Below, piece after piece: positions 7,991 through 16,342 of a stretch of 64,000 bases of DNA (position 1 is its first letter; each line of letters starts with the position of its first letter). The DNA comes from DASPNM01 sp035626515 (GTDB lineage: Bacteria; Bacteroidota; Bacteroidia; Chitinophagales; Chitinophagaceae). The stretch is taken from contig DASPNM010000020.1 in assembly GCA_035626515.1 (NCBI GenBank), forward strand, positions 1-64,000, read 5' to 3'. A program made the translations under genes and the position numbers. The notes under the pieces were generated by a model. That model ran no database searches. It had not been told where the DNA came from and was given only the letters and a program-made list of their open reading frames with translations.

Positions 7991-8710
7991 TTATTCCAGC
8001 TGTCGCTTGTAAAGCTGGATCACATTTTCTAAACCGAGGTATAATGCGTCGCAGATAAGCGCGTGCCCGATGCTCACTTCATCCAGCCACGGGATTTGCT
8101 GCTTTAGGTATTTCAGGTTATGAAGATCCAGATCGTGGCCGGCGTTCAGTCCAAGACCCAACTCCTTTGCCCGTTGCGCTGCCTTCACATACGGTTTCGC
8201 CGCTTCCTCCTTTTTCCCCCGCCCAAACAATTTCGCATATGCTTCGGTATAGAGTTCCACGCGGTGGGCCGAGACCGCCGCGGCTCCTTCGACCATACGG
8301 GGGTCGGGATCTACAAAAAGCGATACGCGGATGCCCGCCTTCCTGAACAGGGAAACAATATCAGAGAGGTACTCGCGATGTTTGTGTGTATCCCACCCGT
8401 GATCACTGGTAAGCTGTCCCTGTTCATCCGGAACGAGCGTAACCTGGTGGGGTCGGGTTTCCAGCACAAGATCAATGAATTTCTGCTCCCTGCAGTTTCC
8501 CTCGATGTTGAATTCGGTTGTGATGACTTCGCGGATCTGCCGCACGTCGTCATAACGGATGTGGCGTTCATCAGGACGCGGGTGGACGGTGATGCCATCA
8601 GCGCCGAACTGCTGCGCGTCTATGGCGGCTCGCAATACATCGGGGTTGTTCCCCCCACGGGAATTGCGCAGTGTGGCGAATTTGTTGATGTTGACTGAGA
8701 GCTTGGTCAT
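7991..8710 (-). CDS. pdxJ: Pyridoxine 5'-phosphate synthase
   Basis: Condenses 3-amino-2-oxopropyl phosphate with deoxyxylulose 5-phosphate in the DXP-dependent pyridoxal phosphate pathway. The 239-residue TIM barrel shows SVNINKFATLRNSRGG, GITVHPRPDERHI, FNIEGN, VTLVPD and GLNAGHDL. The internal ATG at 8710 (MTKLSVNINK) matches the family start; the 21 extra upstream residues of the open frame do not. Converges with the thioredoxin gene, 9 bp apart. Confidence 0.94.
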   Translation of the reverse strand: MTKLSVNINKFATLRNSRGGNNPDVLRAAIDAQQFGADGITVHPRPDERHIRYDDVRQIREVITTEFNIEGNCREQKFIDLVLETRPHQVTLVPDEQGQLTSDHGWDTHKHREYLSDIVSLFRKAGIRVSLFVDPDPRMVEGAAAVSAHRVELYTEAYAKLFGRGKKEEAAKPYVKAAQRAKELGLGLNAGHDLDLHNLKYLKQQIPWLDEVSIGHALICDALYLGLENVIQLYKRQLE

Positions 8711-8794
8711 TGTTTTTTCCGGAAACGCAATTCCACGGTTAAAAAATTCGTTTTCACCCATCGGCTCCGGCAAAATTGGTCTGCCGCGAACCGC

Positions 8795-9190
8795 TTATGC
8801 TTTAATGGGCAGCTTCTGAGCCTCGAGGAAAGACATCCGGTCCCAGTATCCTCTTTGAAAGAGGATTTTTCCATTTTGCACACGAAAAAAGCCGCAGCCT
8901 CTCAAACCCGACGGATCCTTCCATTCAAGCATTCCCCACTCTCCATCCTCAAAAATATTTTCCACAATGCAGACCATTTCAAACTGCGCGAATTCGCGCT
9001 GAAACATGCTCAGGATCGCTTTTCTTCCCCTTACGGGACGGTTTACCACCTGGTGGTTGACGGCTTTCGGGTGGTAGAGTTCGCCCAGTGCCGGTACATC
9101 GCGGCTATTAAACGCCTCAACCCATTTTTCGATAGTCTTTTTTGGGGTCTTCGGACCGGCGTCGTTTTTTTTGCTTTTAGGCCGTGCCAT
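8795..9190 (-). CDS. SnoaL-like / NTF2-fold protein
   Basis: A 131-residue protein with a basic N-terminus (MARPKSKK) followed by an alpha+beta domain of the SnoaL/ketosteroid-isomerase type. Typical features are the helix WVEAFNSRDVPALGELYHPKAVNH, here read in two parts, then GRKAILSMF and GCGFFRVQNGKI. Function unknown: such domains serve as isomerases, hydrolases or mere binding folds. The start at 9190 leaves a 14-bp gap to the upstream gene; a longer frame would overlap it. Confidence 0.7.
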   Translation of the reverse strand: MARPKSKKNDAGPKTPKKTIEKWVEAFNSRDVPALGELYHPKAVNHQVVNRPVRGRKAILSMFQREFAQFEMVCIVENIFEDGEWGMLEWKDPSGLRGCGFFRVQNGKILFQRGYWDRMSFLEAQKLPIKA

Positions 9191-9204
9191 ATTGTTGTCG
9201 AAAG

Positions 9205-10017
9205 TTAAGGAAGTTCGCTCCAGGTATGGTCCGCGAGCAACCGCACGGCCGCCACGAATCGTTTGAAAGGCCCCTGTTTTCCCCATTCACCCGGGGCGAT
9301 GAGCGAAAGAATATGGCTGCCGTCGTTTTTTTCATATAAGTAATAAACCTGCCCGATGTTGGGCTTAAAATTCAGCTTGGCTTCATAGATCATCATCGAA
9401 AGGTCTTTCCGTTTTTGAATTTCCTGGGCCTGCAGCGCGAGCAGCTCGATTTGCCGGCGAATTTGTTCAAGTTGCATGTTGGTCTGCTCTTCCATTGCAG
9501 TCAGCGCCTTGTGCCGGATCATGCCTTCTTCCGTTGGACGAATGAGGGCGCCGGCGACCGAAGCGGAATAGGGAAGTACGCTCAGCTGGCGGTGGTAATA
9601 CTCGGTGTTGCTGTAGCCCGGTCCGTCCTGCCTTAATCCCTGCTGCGTCAGCCGCAGGTAGCCGTTAGGCATAATCTCGTGCTGCACGTGCAGGAGCGCG
9701 ATTCCGTCACGGTAAAAATGGATCTCAAAATTGATGCTGTCTGCAAATCGGGCTTGTACTCGGTCGGCCAGGGACCGGTCTGGGAAATCATGCATCTCAC
9801 CATTCGCAGAAATCGTAAACTGGGATTCAAAAGCCTGGCCGGAGAGGGACACCCAGTTATGCGTGATCTGGAGCGTACGCTCCCCACGGACGATCTCGAT
9901 CTTGTAGGTACCGCTTCGAGGCCGTTCCCCAAACTCGTAGTTGCCTTTCTCCGGAAATAATTGCCAGGAGCCCAGGAAATTGTATGCCTGCACCATGTCC
10001 GAGGCGCAAAGATTCAA
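9205..10017 (-). CDS. Lipocalin-like N-terminus plus DUF2452-like C-terminal domain
   Basis: A 270-residue cytoplasmic-looking protein of unknown function. Residues 10-150 resemble a lipocalin-like beta domain (YNFLGSWQLFPEKGNY, TYKIEIVRG, repeated strands). Residues 165-205 form a Gln/Glu-rich helix. Residues 208-250 resemble DUF2452 (YEAKLNFKPNIGQVYYLYE, LSLIAPGEWG). DUF2452 proteins are usually shorter, so this looks like a fusion. An alternative start is the ATG at 9996. Probably co-transcribed with the SnoaL-like gene. Confidence 0.65.
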   Translation of the reverse strand: MNLCASDMVQAYNFLGSWQLFPEKGNYEFGERPRSGTYKIEIVRGERTLQITHNWVSLSGQAFESQFTISANGEMHDFPDRSLADRVQARFADSINFEIHFYRDGIALLHVQHEIMPNGYLRLTQQGLRQDGPGYSNTEYYHRQLSVLPYSASVAGALIRPTEEGMIRHKALTAMEEQTNMQLEQIRRQIELLALQAQEIQKRKDLSMMIYEAKLNFKPNIGQVYYLYEKNDGSHILSLIAPGEWGKQGPFKRFVAAVRLLADHTWSELP

Positions 10018-10040
10018 TTTTCCGTTGATACGGTTTTACA

Positions 10041-10155
10041 ATGAATGATGAGCGATGAGTATGAGTGGTGGGAATGAGTAAACAGTGATGAGTAATGCGT
10101 GGGCGGCTTTGTTGATCAATTGAACCACCTTAAACAACCTTCCACAACTTTCAAC
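10041..10155. repeat. Mixed dispersed repeats (TGATGAGTAA and AACCTTCAAC types)
   Basis: 10041-10110 repeats the GATGAGTAA words of the window start. 10122-10155 carries about three imperfect 10-bp units of the ACAACCTTCC/ACAACTTTCA kind. Both families thus occur side by side here, as at the window start. Confidence 0.55.
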
Positions 10156-10165
10156 TCTGCCTTCT

Positions 10166-10441
10166 CTAAGACGCCTGCCGCAGTTCCTCCTCGATCAGGC
10201 TGTTTAGGTTGCTTTCGCTGTTAATAATCCAGGAGGGAAGTTGCGCGGGCAGGATCTTCCAGCCATCTGCTTCGTGGCGCATGCGGAAAATGATCCGGTT
10301 CCCCCGGTCATCCACCACGTCCACCGAAAACAGCGTCTCACTGTTCTCCCCGCGGAATTTTCTGAAGTTGAATTCCCTCAATCTTCCTTCCGCCTTTACG
10401 AGCCGGGTAAATTGTATGTTTTTGACGAAGTTGAATTCCAT
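10166..10441 (-). CDS. Hypothetical protein (91 aa)
   Basis: A small protein without signal peptide or membrane segment. It has a predicted beta-rich core (FSVDVVDDRGNRIIFRMRHE, then DGWKILPAQLPSWI) and a short acidic C-terminal helix. The ATG at 10441 gives a compact product; the longer frame adds 18 residues of unlikely sequence. I do not recognise the family with certainty, but its composition is that of a real protein. Confidence 0.55.
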   Translation of the reverse strand: MEFNFVKNIQFTRLVKAEGRLREFNFRKFRGENSETLFSVDVVDDRGNRIIFRMRHEADGWKILPAQLPSWIINSESNLNSLIEEELRQAS

Positions 10442-10591
10442 GTGTCTCGGACTATGTTGTCGACCGTGCAATTTATGTGCTATTGACAGGCGCATTTGTT
10501 ATACAGTTGCCAATAAGTTGACTTTGACAATCCACGGGCCGGCGTTGGGGACTCCGTGGAAATATTTCCTCACCGGAAAGAATTCTTTACA

Positions 10592-10831
10592 TTAATAATT
10601 TTCTTCAAAGCAGCCGAAATTCTCCAGGTCGCCATAGCCCAGCTCGTACTTCCGGGAGACGGCCGCCATCCGGTTATGGCTGGTTACCGGGTCGATTTCC
10701 ACCGTTTCCAAAGCGGCCGCCTGGCCGTTTATCCGGATCATGAAGTCCATGCAGATCTCGGCGTTCGACTTCAGGTAGTTATTTATATCGTGCACAGCTG
10801 TTCTGGCAGAGTGCAGGAAATGATTGAGCAT
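10592..10831 (-). CDS. Hypothetical protein (79 aa)
   Basis: Open frame of 79 residues from ATG 10831, with a helical N-terminus (LNHFLHSARTAVHDINNYL), a strand with repeated Met/Ile and an acidic aromatic C-terminus. No recognisable domain. It lies alone on the minus strand between two intergenic spaces; coding status is uncertain. Confidence 0.4.
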   Translation of the reverse strand: MLNHFLHSARTAVHDINNYLKSNAEICMDFMIRINGQAAALETVEIDPVTSHNRMAAVSRKYELGYGDLENFGCFEENY

Positions 10832-10991
10832 GGCAAGGGATTTCGGGCTAACATTGAAAAAAACATGCCAGCAGCTGTGGCACCGGTCCGTGTGCGAAAT
10901 TCCGGACTTGTCCACAGTTTATGCCCGGCAGTCCTGCCATTTTTAACAACGCCGATCCGGAATTCTCTCTATTTTACGCGCAATTGTCCTT

Positions 10992-11495
10992 ATGAACCGG
11001 TTTCTTCCATTCTTCATCTTTCTTTCGGCTCTCGCAAATGCGCAGGACAGCGCGCGCCTCGATTGTTCGCTCGTCCGCGAAACCGATCCCTACACGAAAG
11101 AAGTAAGCCTGTCGACCGGTTTTTTCGAAGTCCGTAACGCTTCCATAGATATGAGCGCCAACCGCCACGAGTTCGACATATTTTTTACGGTTTCGGGTTC
11201 CGAGAAATGCTTCGATCTCAATTCCACCGCGGTGATTTATTTTGAAGGGAGCAAAATGAAATTTACGGCGCGGAACGGGGGCACGATGAACTGCGATGGC
11301 TACTTCCACATCGTCTTCAAGAATTCCGCTTCGATTCCTTCCCTGTTACAGAAAATGAGCACGCAGTCCATTTCCCAAATCGTGCTCACCGGGAGCAACA
11401 GGAAAGAAACGGTTATCACACTGGGTGAAGACTCGCAAAAATTCCGACACTTCCTCGCCTGCGTGGTGCAGGAAGGACGCCGCCTGCCGAAGTAA
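10992..11495 (+). CDS. Secreted hypothetical protein (167 aa)
   Basis: Signal peptide at residues 1-18 (FLPFFIFLSALANAQ), then a beta-rich domain with two cysteines at about residues 26 and 75, one in GYFHIVFKN-flanking sequence and one near the C-terminus. Probably periplasmic. No family recognised. It converges with the small membrane-protein gene at 11498, 2 bp away. Confidence 0.65.
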   Translation: MNRFLPFFIFLSALANAQDSARLDCSLVRETDPYTKEVSLSTGFFEVRNASIDMSANRHEFDIFFTVSGSEKCFDLNSTAVIYFEGSKMKFTARNGGTMNCDGYFHIVFKNSASIPSLLQKMSTQSISQIVLTGSNRKETVITLGEDSQKFRHFLACVVQEGRRLPK

Positions 11496-11497
11496 TT

Positions 11498-11641
11498 TTA
11501 GCTTGGAGATTGCAGCAGGAAGTAGAGGCTTACGGTACCGAAAAGCAGAAAGAACAGCAGCATCAGAATGGAGAGCCGGCCCGCGTAATCGTCTGCATAC
11601 TTTTTCTTCAGCCGGCTTAGTTTCTTGTAAATGGATTTCAT
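11498..11641 (-). CDS. Small single-span membrane protein (47 aa)
   Basis: From ATG 11641 the product has a strongly basic N-terminal helix (KSIYKKLSRLKKKYADD) followed by one membrane span (about residues 24-43) and a short tail. It is an N-in, single-span small protein of unknown function. The longer open frame to 11749 would overlap the next gene. Confidence 0.5.
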   Translation of the reverse strand: MKSIYKKLSRLKKKYADDYAGRLSILMLLFFLLFGTVSLYFLLQSPS

Positions 11642-11738
11642 AGGGTCGTTTTCCCGACGAGGTAAAAATAGTGTGCCAATCTGCGGGAGCACAATAGTTT
11701 TCCCAACAGTTGTGTATATCTCCTTGGGTATTGCCCGA

Positions 11739-12005
11739 TCATTCGCCAAGAAGATCCCAGGGCGTGGTCTTTTTATCTTCGGGAATTTCCTTTTTCAACT
11801 TTTCCGAGGCATCCTCTACCCGGGCGTCGGGATTATGTTCCCGTTGCGCATCGAGATCTACCGCCTCGGGTCCAATCACAACGTCGCGGATGTCTTCATC
11901 CGTGATCACGTGGTGGCGGTTGCGCAAATGTTCCCGCACTTTTTGCTTCGAAGTGACTTTTTTCTTCTTAGGCGCAGGTTTCCTGTTGTGTTCGGGCCTG
12001 TTCAT
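11739..12005 (-). CDS. Hypothetical charged protein (88 aa)
   Basis: The ATG at 12005 starts a soluble, highly charged protein. The N-terminus is basic (KPAPKKKKVTSKQK), then REHLRNRHHVITDEDIRDV, then an acidic Lys/Glu tail ending TPWDLLGE. No domain recognised. It has the look of a small DNA/RNA- or partner-binding protein, but nothing proves that. Confidence 0.55.
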   Translation of the reverse strand: MNRPEHNRKPAPKKKKVTSKQKVREHLRNRHHVITDEDIRDVVIGPEAVDLDAQREHNPDARVEDASEKLKKEIPEDKKTTPWDLLGE

Positions 12006-12365
12006 ATGGATGTTTTCAGATACTAGTCGCAAAATGATGCCAGTCCCATGACCGGTCACTGAAAATATTACCTCGAAAAAAATCTTAAACTAAAAGGGCT
12101 TGTTAGACTGGAGCTGTGTGTGTCAGCGGCATCGCCGGCTGGTGGCCTGCAGCGGGTCGCTGTGACGGTGCGAATTGGCTTCGAAGATTTTGAATCAGGC
12201 CTAATAAGCACCCGCCGTTGCCCCTCGGTCTGAAAATCGCATGTTCAGCCGGGTGCTGTGCTCGTGCCAGGTAACCCGGTCACCAGTCAGATGTCTTTGC
12301 GGTTTTTTTCGCGGTTCACAGCGTAACTGCATGGTTTTTGGGACAGATCGGGTAAAACTGATTCT
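12006..12365. other. Intergenic stretch without recognisable gene
   Basis: About 360 bp between divergent genes. Short frames on the minus strand (12201-12551) overlap the YceI gene and have no family-like sequence. I see no clear promoter box or terminator. Confidence 0.5.
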
Positions 12366-13025
12366 ATGAAAAGGTGGTTCGTACCCGGGGTGGCGGCGCT
12401 GTTTTTCGTCGGATGCGCCAACGCACCGAAAGGTGATGAGGCCCGGATCTCGGAAAAGCAGCAGGTTGCCGAAGGCGGTGGGGAAATTTTCGTGGTCGAC
12501 ACCGCGGAGTCGCGGGTGAAGTTTACCGGCCATGGAGTTGGCAAAAATCACGTTGGGCGCTTTACGCTAGGCTCAGGCCAGCTAACTATTAAAGGCAACG
12601 AGATCAGCAGCGGCAGCTTCGTGATCAACATCCGTTCGATGCAGCTCGACAGCAAGGAAAACATGTTTGCCGGCAAGCTCGGCCCACACCTGATGAGCGG
12701 CGATTTCTTTGATGCAGATAAATTCGGCAGTGCCCGCTTCGAAATTACCGGTGTCGAGCCTTATCGCCCCGACGCGGCGGACACGTCCATTGTGGAGGGA
12801 GCCAACTTTCGCGTCAGCGGGAATTTCACCTTGAAAGACGTTACCCGGAACATCAGTTTCCCGGCACGCGTCGATCTGGACGGTGACCAGGTCCGTGCCA
12901 AAGCGAATTTCGATATTGACAGGACGGACTGGAATATGAATTACGGTAACGACAAAACGTTGAAGGATAAGTTCATTTCCGAGAAAGTGAACATCGAGCT
13001 GGATTTGGAAGCCCGAAAGCAATGA
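12366..13025 (+). CDS. YceI-family lipoprotein
   Basis: A 219-residue lipoprotein with lipobox FFVGC (lipidated Cys about residue 17) and a YceI-type lipocalin-like barrel. Family features are DTAESRVKFTGHGVGK, GSFVINIRSMQ, HLMSGDFFDADKFGSARF, GNFTLKDVTRNISFP and DRTDWNMNYG. YceI proteins bind long isoprenoid or amide lipids in the envelope. Its ligand here is unknown. Confidence 0.88.
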   Translation: MKRWFVPGVAALFFVGCANAPKGDEARISEKQQVAEGGGEIFVVDTAESRVKFTGHGVGKNHVGRFTLGSGQLTIKGNEISSGSFVINIRSMQLDSKENMFAGKLGPHLMSGDFFDADKFGSARFEITGVEPYRPDAADTSIVEGANFRVSGNFTLKDVTRNISFPARVDLDGDQVRAKANFDIDRTDWNMNYGNDKTLKDKFISEKVNIELDLEARKQ

Positions 13026-13071
13026 TTTTCGCAGTTCGTCAAGAATTTGGAATCGTAAGGCCAACCCTTGA

Positions 13072-13079
13072 TAATTTTG
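13072..13079 (+). promoter_or_regulatory. Possible promoter (-7 TAATTTTG, -33 TTTG at 13046)
   Basis: A TAnnTTTG match with a TTTG word 22 bp upstream, near Bacteroidota spacing. A terminator-like hairpin follows at once, so either the promoter is fortuitous or its transcripts are attenuated. Confidence 0.35.
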
Positions 13080-13081
13080 CC

Positions 13082-13113
13082 GCGTTCCTGCACTAGTGCG
13101 GGAACGCTTTTTC
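13082..13113 (+). terminator. Terminator hairpin after the YceI gene
   Basis: Arms GCGTTCCTGCAC (13082-13093) and GTGCGGGAACGC (13096-13107) are complementary apart from one G-T pair, allowing a loop of about six bases, and are followed by TTTTTC. It lies 56 bp after the YceI stop and 20 bp before the next ATG. Confidence 0.7.
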
Positions 13114-13132
13114 ATTATTTAACTGTTCGGAT

Positions 13133-14368
13133 ATGTTGAAAACAATTACCTGCCTTGGAATCCTCGGCGCCTTCGTTTCTGCCACCTGCAATCCGCGAAA
13201 CACCGGCGCCTCTGGCGGAGGTGATACGAGTACGGCCAAACCTGTTGAAACGCGGCCGGCAAATACGAGTTACAAACCGGCGTTTGCGGGGCAGACGCGG
13301 GCGGGCGGCGTGACAACCAGCACGCCTTATTCGGTTTCTGTAGTGACTGACGATCTCGATCGGCCCTGGGGCATTGCGGTTCTTCCGGACGGCCGGCTGC
13401 TTGTTACAGAAAAAGGGGGAACTATCCGCATCGTCACTACATCCGGCAATGTGTCCGCTGCAATTACAGGGGTCCCGGCAGTGAATGCGGGAGGCCAGGG
13501 GGGATTGCTGGGACTCACATTGGATCCCGATTTCTCGCGAAACCGCTTGGTCTATTGGGTATTTTCAGAACGTATCACCGACGGTAACCTCACGGCGGTT
13601 GCAAAAGCGCGTCTATCCGCTGACGAACGCAGTATGGAAAATGCAACGGTGATCTACCGCGCCATTCCGGCGTACCGTGGAACCTTGCATTATGGTGGCA
13701 GAGTCGTTTTTGATCAGGCGGGCAACCTGATCTTGAGCACCGGCGAACGTTCCGACCTGGCCACGCGTCCGCAGGCTCAATGGTTGAATTCGGCGCTGGG
13801 CAAGCTGGTTCGCATCACCAAGGAGGGAAAGCCGGCCGCCGGAAATCCGTTCTTAAATCGGCCCGACGTGCTGCCCGAGATATACACTTACGGACATCGC
13901 AACACCCAGGGTCTCGCATTTCACCCTGAAACAGGGGATCTCTGGCAAAACGAATTCGGTCCGCGCGGCGGCGATGAACTCAACCTGATCCGTGCCGGGA
14001 AAAACTACGGCTGGCCGGTGATTACCTATGGTGTCGAATACGGCGGCGGCACTATTGGGCAGGGCATCACTCAAAAAGAGGGCATGGAGCAGCCCGTTTA
14101 CTACTGGGATCCGGTGTTGTCACCCAGCGGGATGTGCTTTTACACCGGTTCGGAAATTCCGGAATGGAAGAACAATTTATTCATCACCGGGCTGAACAGC
14201 AATCACATCGCGCGGCTGGTGATCCGGAACAACCGGGTAGTGGGAGAGGAGCGGTTGCTCAGCAGAGAAGGACAACGATTCCGCGACGTGCAACAGGGCC
14301 GGGACGGGGCGCTGTACGCGGTTACGGATGAAGGGAGGCTGTACAGGATTGGTCGGAAAAGTCAGTAA
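13133..14368 (+). CDS. PQQ-dependent sugar dehydrogenase (Gdh/HHIP type), probable lipoprotein
   Basis: A 411-residue secreted six-bladed beta-propeller of the glucose/sorbosone dehydrogenase family. It begins LDRPWGIAVLPDGRLLVTEKGG and includes GGQGGLLGLTLDPDF, the conserved YGHRNTQGLAFHP, EFGPRGGDELNLI, NYGWPVITYG and YYWDPVLSPSGM. The N-terminus has a possible lipobox (FVSATC). Family members oxidise aldoses with PQQ in the periplasm. Whether PQQ is made or imported cannot be seen here. Confidence 0.88.
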   Translation: MLKTITCLGILGAFVSATCNPRNTGASGGGDTSTAKPVETRPANTSYKPAFAGQTRAGGVTTSTPYSVSVVTDDLDRPWGIAVLPDGRLLVTEKGGTIRIVTTSGNVSAAITGVPAVNAGGQGGLLGLTLDPDFSRNRLVYWVFSERITDGNLTAVAKARLSADERSMENATVIYRAIPAYRGTLHYGGRVVFDQAGNLILSTGERSDLATRPQAQWLNSALGKLVRITKEGKPAAGNPFLNRPDVLPEIYTYGHRNTQGLAFHPETGDLWQNEFGPRGGDELNLIRAGKNYGWPVITYGVEYGGGTIGQGITQKEGMEQPVYYWDPVLSPSGMCFYTGSEIPEWKNNLFITGLNSNHIARLVIRNNRVVGEERLLSREGQRFRDVQQGRDGALYAVTDEGRLYRIGRKSQ

Positions 14369-14400
14369 AGACAGGAGTCGGAAGTCAGAAGAGGGAAGAC

Positions 14401-14432
14401 ATGAATGATGAGTAATGAGTGATGAGTAACGA
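14401..14432. repeat. TGATGAGTAA-type dispersed repeat
   Basis: Copy of the dispersed family, followed by GATGCGCGGCGACTTTGCGG, which resembles the flank of the copy at 10090-10112. Suggests the repeat travels with a short conserved flank. Confidence 0.5.
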
Positions 14433-14525
14433 TGCGCGGCGACTTTGCGGCCAGACATGCAATTTGAAAGACAACCCAACTTCAACATTTAATATTTGAT
14501 ATTCTCTCGCCACCGACTAGTAATC

Positions 14526-15056
14526 TTATTTCTTGGTCCGCCAGTATCGGTAACCACGTATTCCGGCGACTAAAAGCAATACTAAACCGGCGAGGCCCGC
14601 CAGCCCCCACCAGACATCGTCCGTGTTTTTCATTACGGCGAGGAAAACGACGGCAAAAAGGATCACCGTGGGCACCTCGTTCCAGAAGCGGAGTTGCTGT
14701 CCGCTGTACCTGAACACATTTTGTCGCTGCTGGTTGTAAAGGACCTGCAGGCTGAAATGATACAGGTACAGCAGGATCACAAAAACGAGTTTTAGTTTCA
14801 ACCAGCCGGTCAGCGGATAGATCATGAGCAGCCTTGCGCCCAACACTGCTGTAATGATTGCCGAAGGCCAGGTGATGCCGTACAGCAGTCTTCTCTGCAT
14901 GAGACGGTACTGTGCCAGCAGCGCGGCTTTTGTATCTCTATTCTCGAGTGCGTTTGCTTCGGCTGTGTATACCATCAGGCGCGGTAGATAAAACAATCCC
15001 GCAAACCACGTCACCACGAAAATGATATGCACTGCCTTGAGATATTGAAGTTCCAT
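14526..15056 (-). CDS. hemJ: Protoporphyrinogen IX oxidase, HemJ type
   Basis: A 176-residue membrane protein with four to five spans. The N-terminal LKAVHIIFVVTWFAGLFYLPRL holds the conserved His of the HemJ (UPF0093/CopD-like) family, and LKLVFVILLYLYHFSLQ is also conserved. HemJ oxidises protoporphyrinogen IX to protoporphyrin IX and replaces HemG/HemY, neither of which is seen in the cluster. It is the last gene of the minus-strand heme operon, 2 bp after hemL. Confidence 0.85.
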   Translation of the reverse strand: MELQYLKAVHIIFVVTWFAGLFYLPRLMVYTAEANALENRDTKAALLAQYRLMQRRLLYGITWPSAIITAVLGARLLMIYPLTGWLKLKLVFVILLYLYHFSLQVLYNQQRQNVFRYSGQQLRFWNEVPTVILFAVVFLAVMKNTDDVWWGLAGLAGLVLLLVAGIRGYRYWRTKK

Positions 15057-15058
15057 CG

Positions 15059-16342
15059 TTATAATGCAGTGACGAATTTTCTCGTTGCCTCGAGCGTCCT
15101 ATCGATATCCGCTTCGCTCAACGCGCTGCTGATGAACCAGCTTTCAAAAGGTGACGGCGGCAGGTAAATTCCCTGCGCGAGGCAATGGTGAAAGTATTTT
15201 CGAAACAGCTCATTATTCGCTGCCGCGGCGCCGGCGAAATCAATTACCTGTTCGGCGGTAAAGTGTACGCTGATCATACTCCCAACCCGGTTGATACAAA
15301 CGGGCAGACCTTGTTGTTTGAAAATCTCGCAAAGCCCCAGCTCCAGCAGGGAACCCTTGCGCTCCAGTTCTTCATAAATTTCAGGACGGGTGTGCAGCTG
15401 CCGCAGGGTGGTCATTCCGGCGCGCATGGCAAGTGGGTTTCCACTGAGCGTTCCCGCCTGGTATACGTTGCCTGCCGGTGCGATCCATTCCATGATTTCC
15501 TTTCTGCCACCATAGGCACCCACCGGGAGGCCCCCGCCTATAATTTTTCCAAATGTGAGGAGGTCTGCCTCAACCCCGTACCGCTCCTGGGCACCGCCAG
15601 GTGCCAGTCGGAAACCAGTCATTACTTCATCGAAGATCAGCACGATCTTGTTCTCATCGCAGACAGCGCGCAGCGTTTGCAGGAATTCCGGCTCCGGTGG
15701 GATACAACCCATGTTTCCGGCCACCGGCTCCACGATGATGGCCGCTATATTGCCCACATGAGCATTCACCGTCTCGCGCACTTTTTTGCCGTCGTTAAAA
15801 GGCAGAGTGATCGTATCTGCTGCGGTCGCGTGCGTTACGCCCGGGACTGACTGAATGCCGAGGGTTGCTACTCCACTCCCCGCGTGCACCAGAAAGGGAT
15901 CCGCATGCCCGTGATAGCAGCCTTCGAACTTGATCAGTTTGTTCCGTCCGGTGTAACCTCTCGCCAGGCGCAGGGCGCTCATGCAGGCCTCAGTGCCGCT
16001 GTTTACCATCCGAACCAGACCCACATTTGGAACCATCTCGCGGATCAGCTCCGCCATTTCCACTTCCAGCTCCGTCGGTGCTCCGTAGCTCACAGAATGA
16101 CCCATTTGCTCACGCAACGCCTCCAACACGGGCTCCCATGCATGCCCGAAAATCATTGGTCCCCAGCTGTTGATATAATCGATATACCGGTGGCCGTCTT
16201 CGTCGTACAGGTATGCTCCTTTCGCATTTTTGATAAAAAGCGGACAGCCTCCGACGCTTTTGAACGCCCGCACGGGTGAGTTTACACCGCCGGGGATTGA
16301 TTGGTTTGCCCGGGCAAACAGGGCTTCGCTTCTGCTGTACAT
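15059..16342 (-). CDS. hemL: Glutamate-1-semialdehyde 2,1-aminomutase
   Basis: PLP enzyme making 5-aminolevulinate from glutamate-1-semialdehyde in the C5 route. The 427-residue class III aminotransferase fold shows PGGVNSPVRAFKSVGG, NSGTEACMSALRLARG, KFEGCYHGHADPFL, DEVMTGFR and the PLP lysine in FGKIIGGGLPVGAYGG (about residue 265). It abuts hemB (1-bp overlap) and works directly after HemA in the same operon. Confidence 0.96.
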   Translation of the reverse strand: MYSRSEALFARANQSIPGGVNSPVRAFKSVGGCPLFIKNAKGAYLYDEDGHRYIDYINSWGPMIFGHAWEPVLEALREQMGHSVSYGAPTELEVEMAELIREMVPNVGLVRMVNSGTEACMSALRLARGYTGRNKLIKFEGCYHGHADPFLVHAGSGVATLGIQSVPGVTHATAADTITLPFNDGKKVRETVNAHVGNIAAIIVEPVAGNMGCIPPEPEFLQTLRAVCDENKIVLIFDEVMTGFRLAPGGAQERYGVEADLLTFGKIIGGGLPVGAYGGRKEIMEWIAPAGNVYQAGTLSGNPLAMRAGMTTLRQLHTRPEIYEELERKGSLLELGLCEIFKQQGLPVCINRVGSMISVHFTAEQVIDFAGAAAANNELFRKYFHHCLAQGIYLPPSPFESWFISSALSEADIDRTLEATRKFVTAL

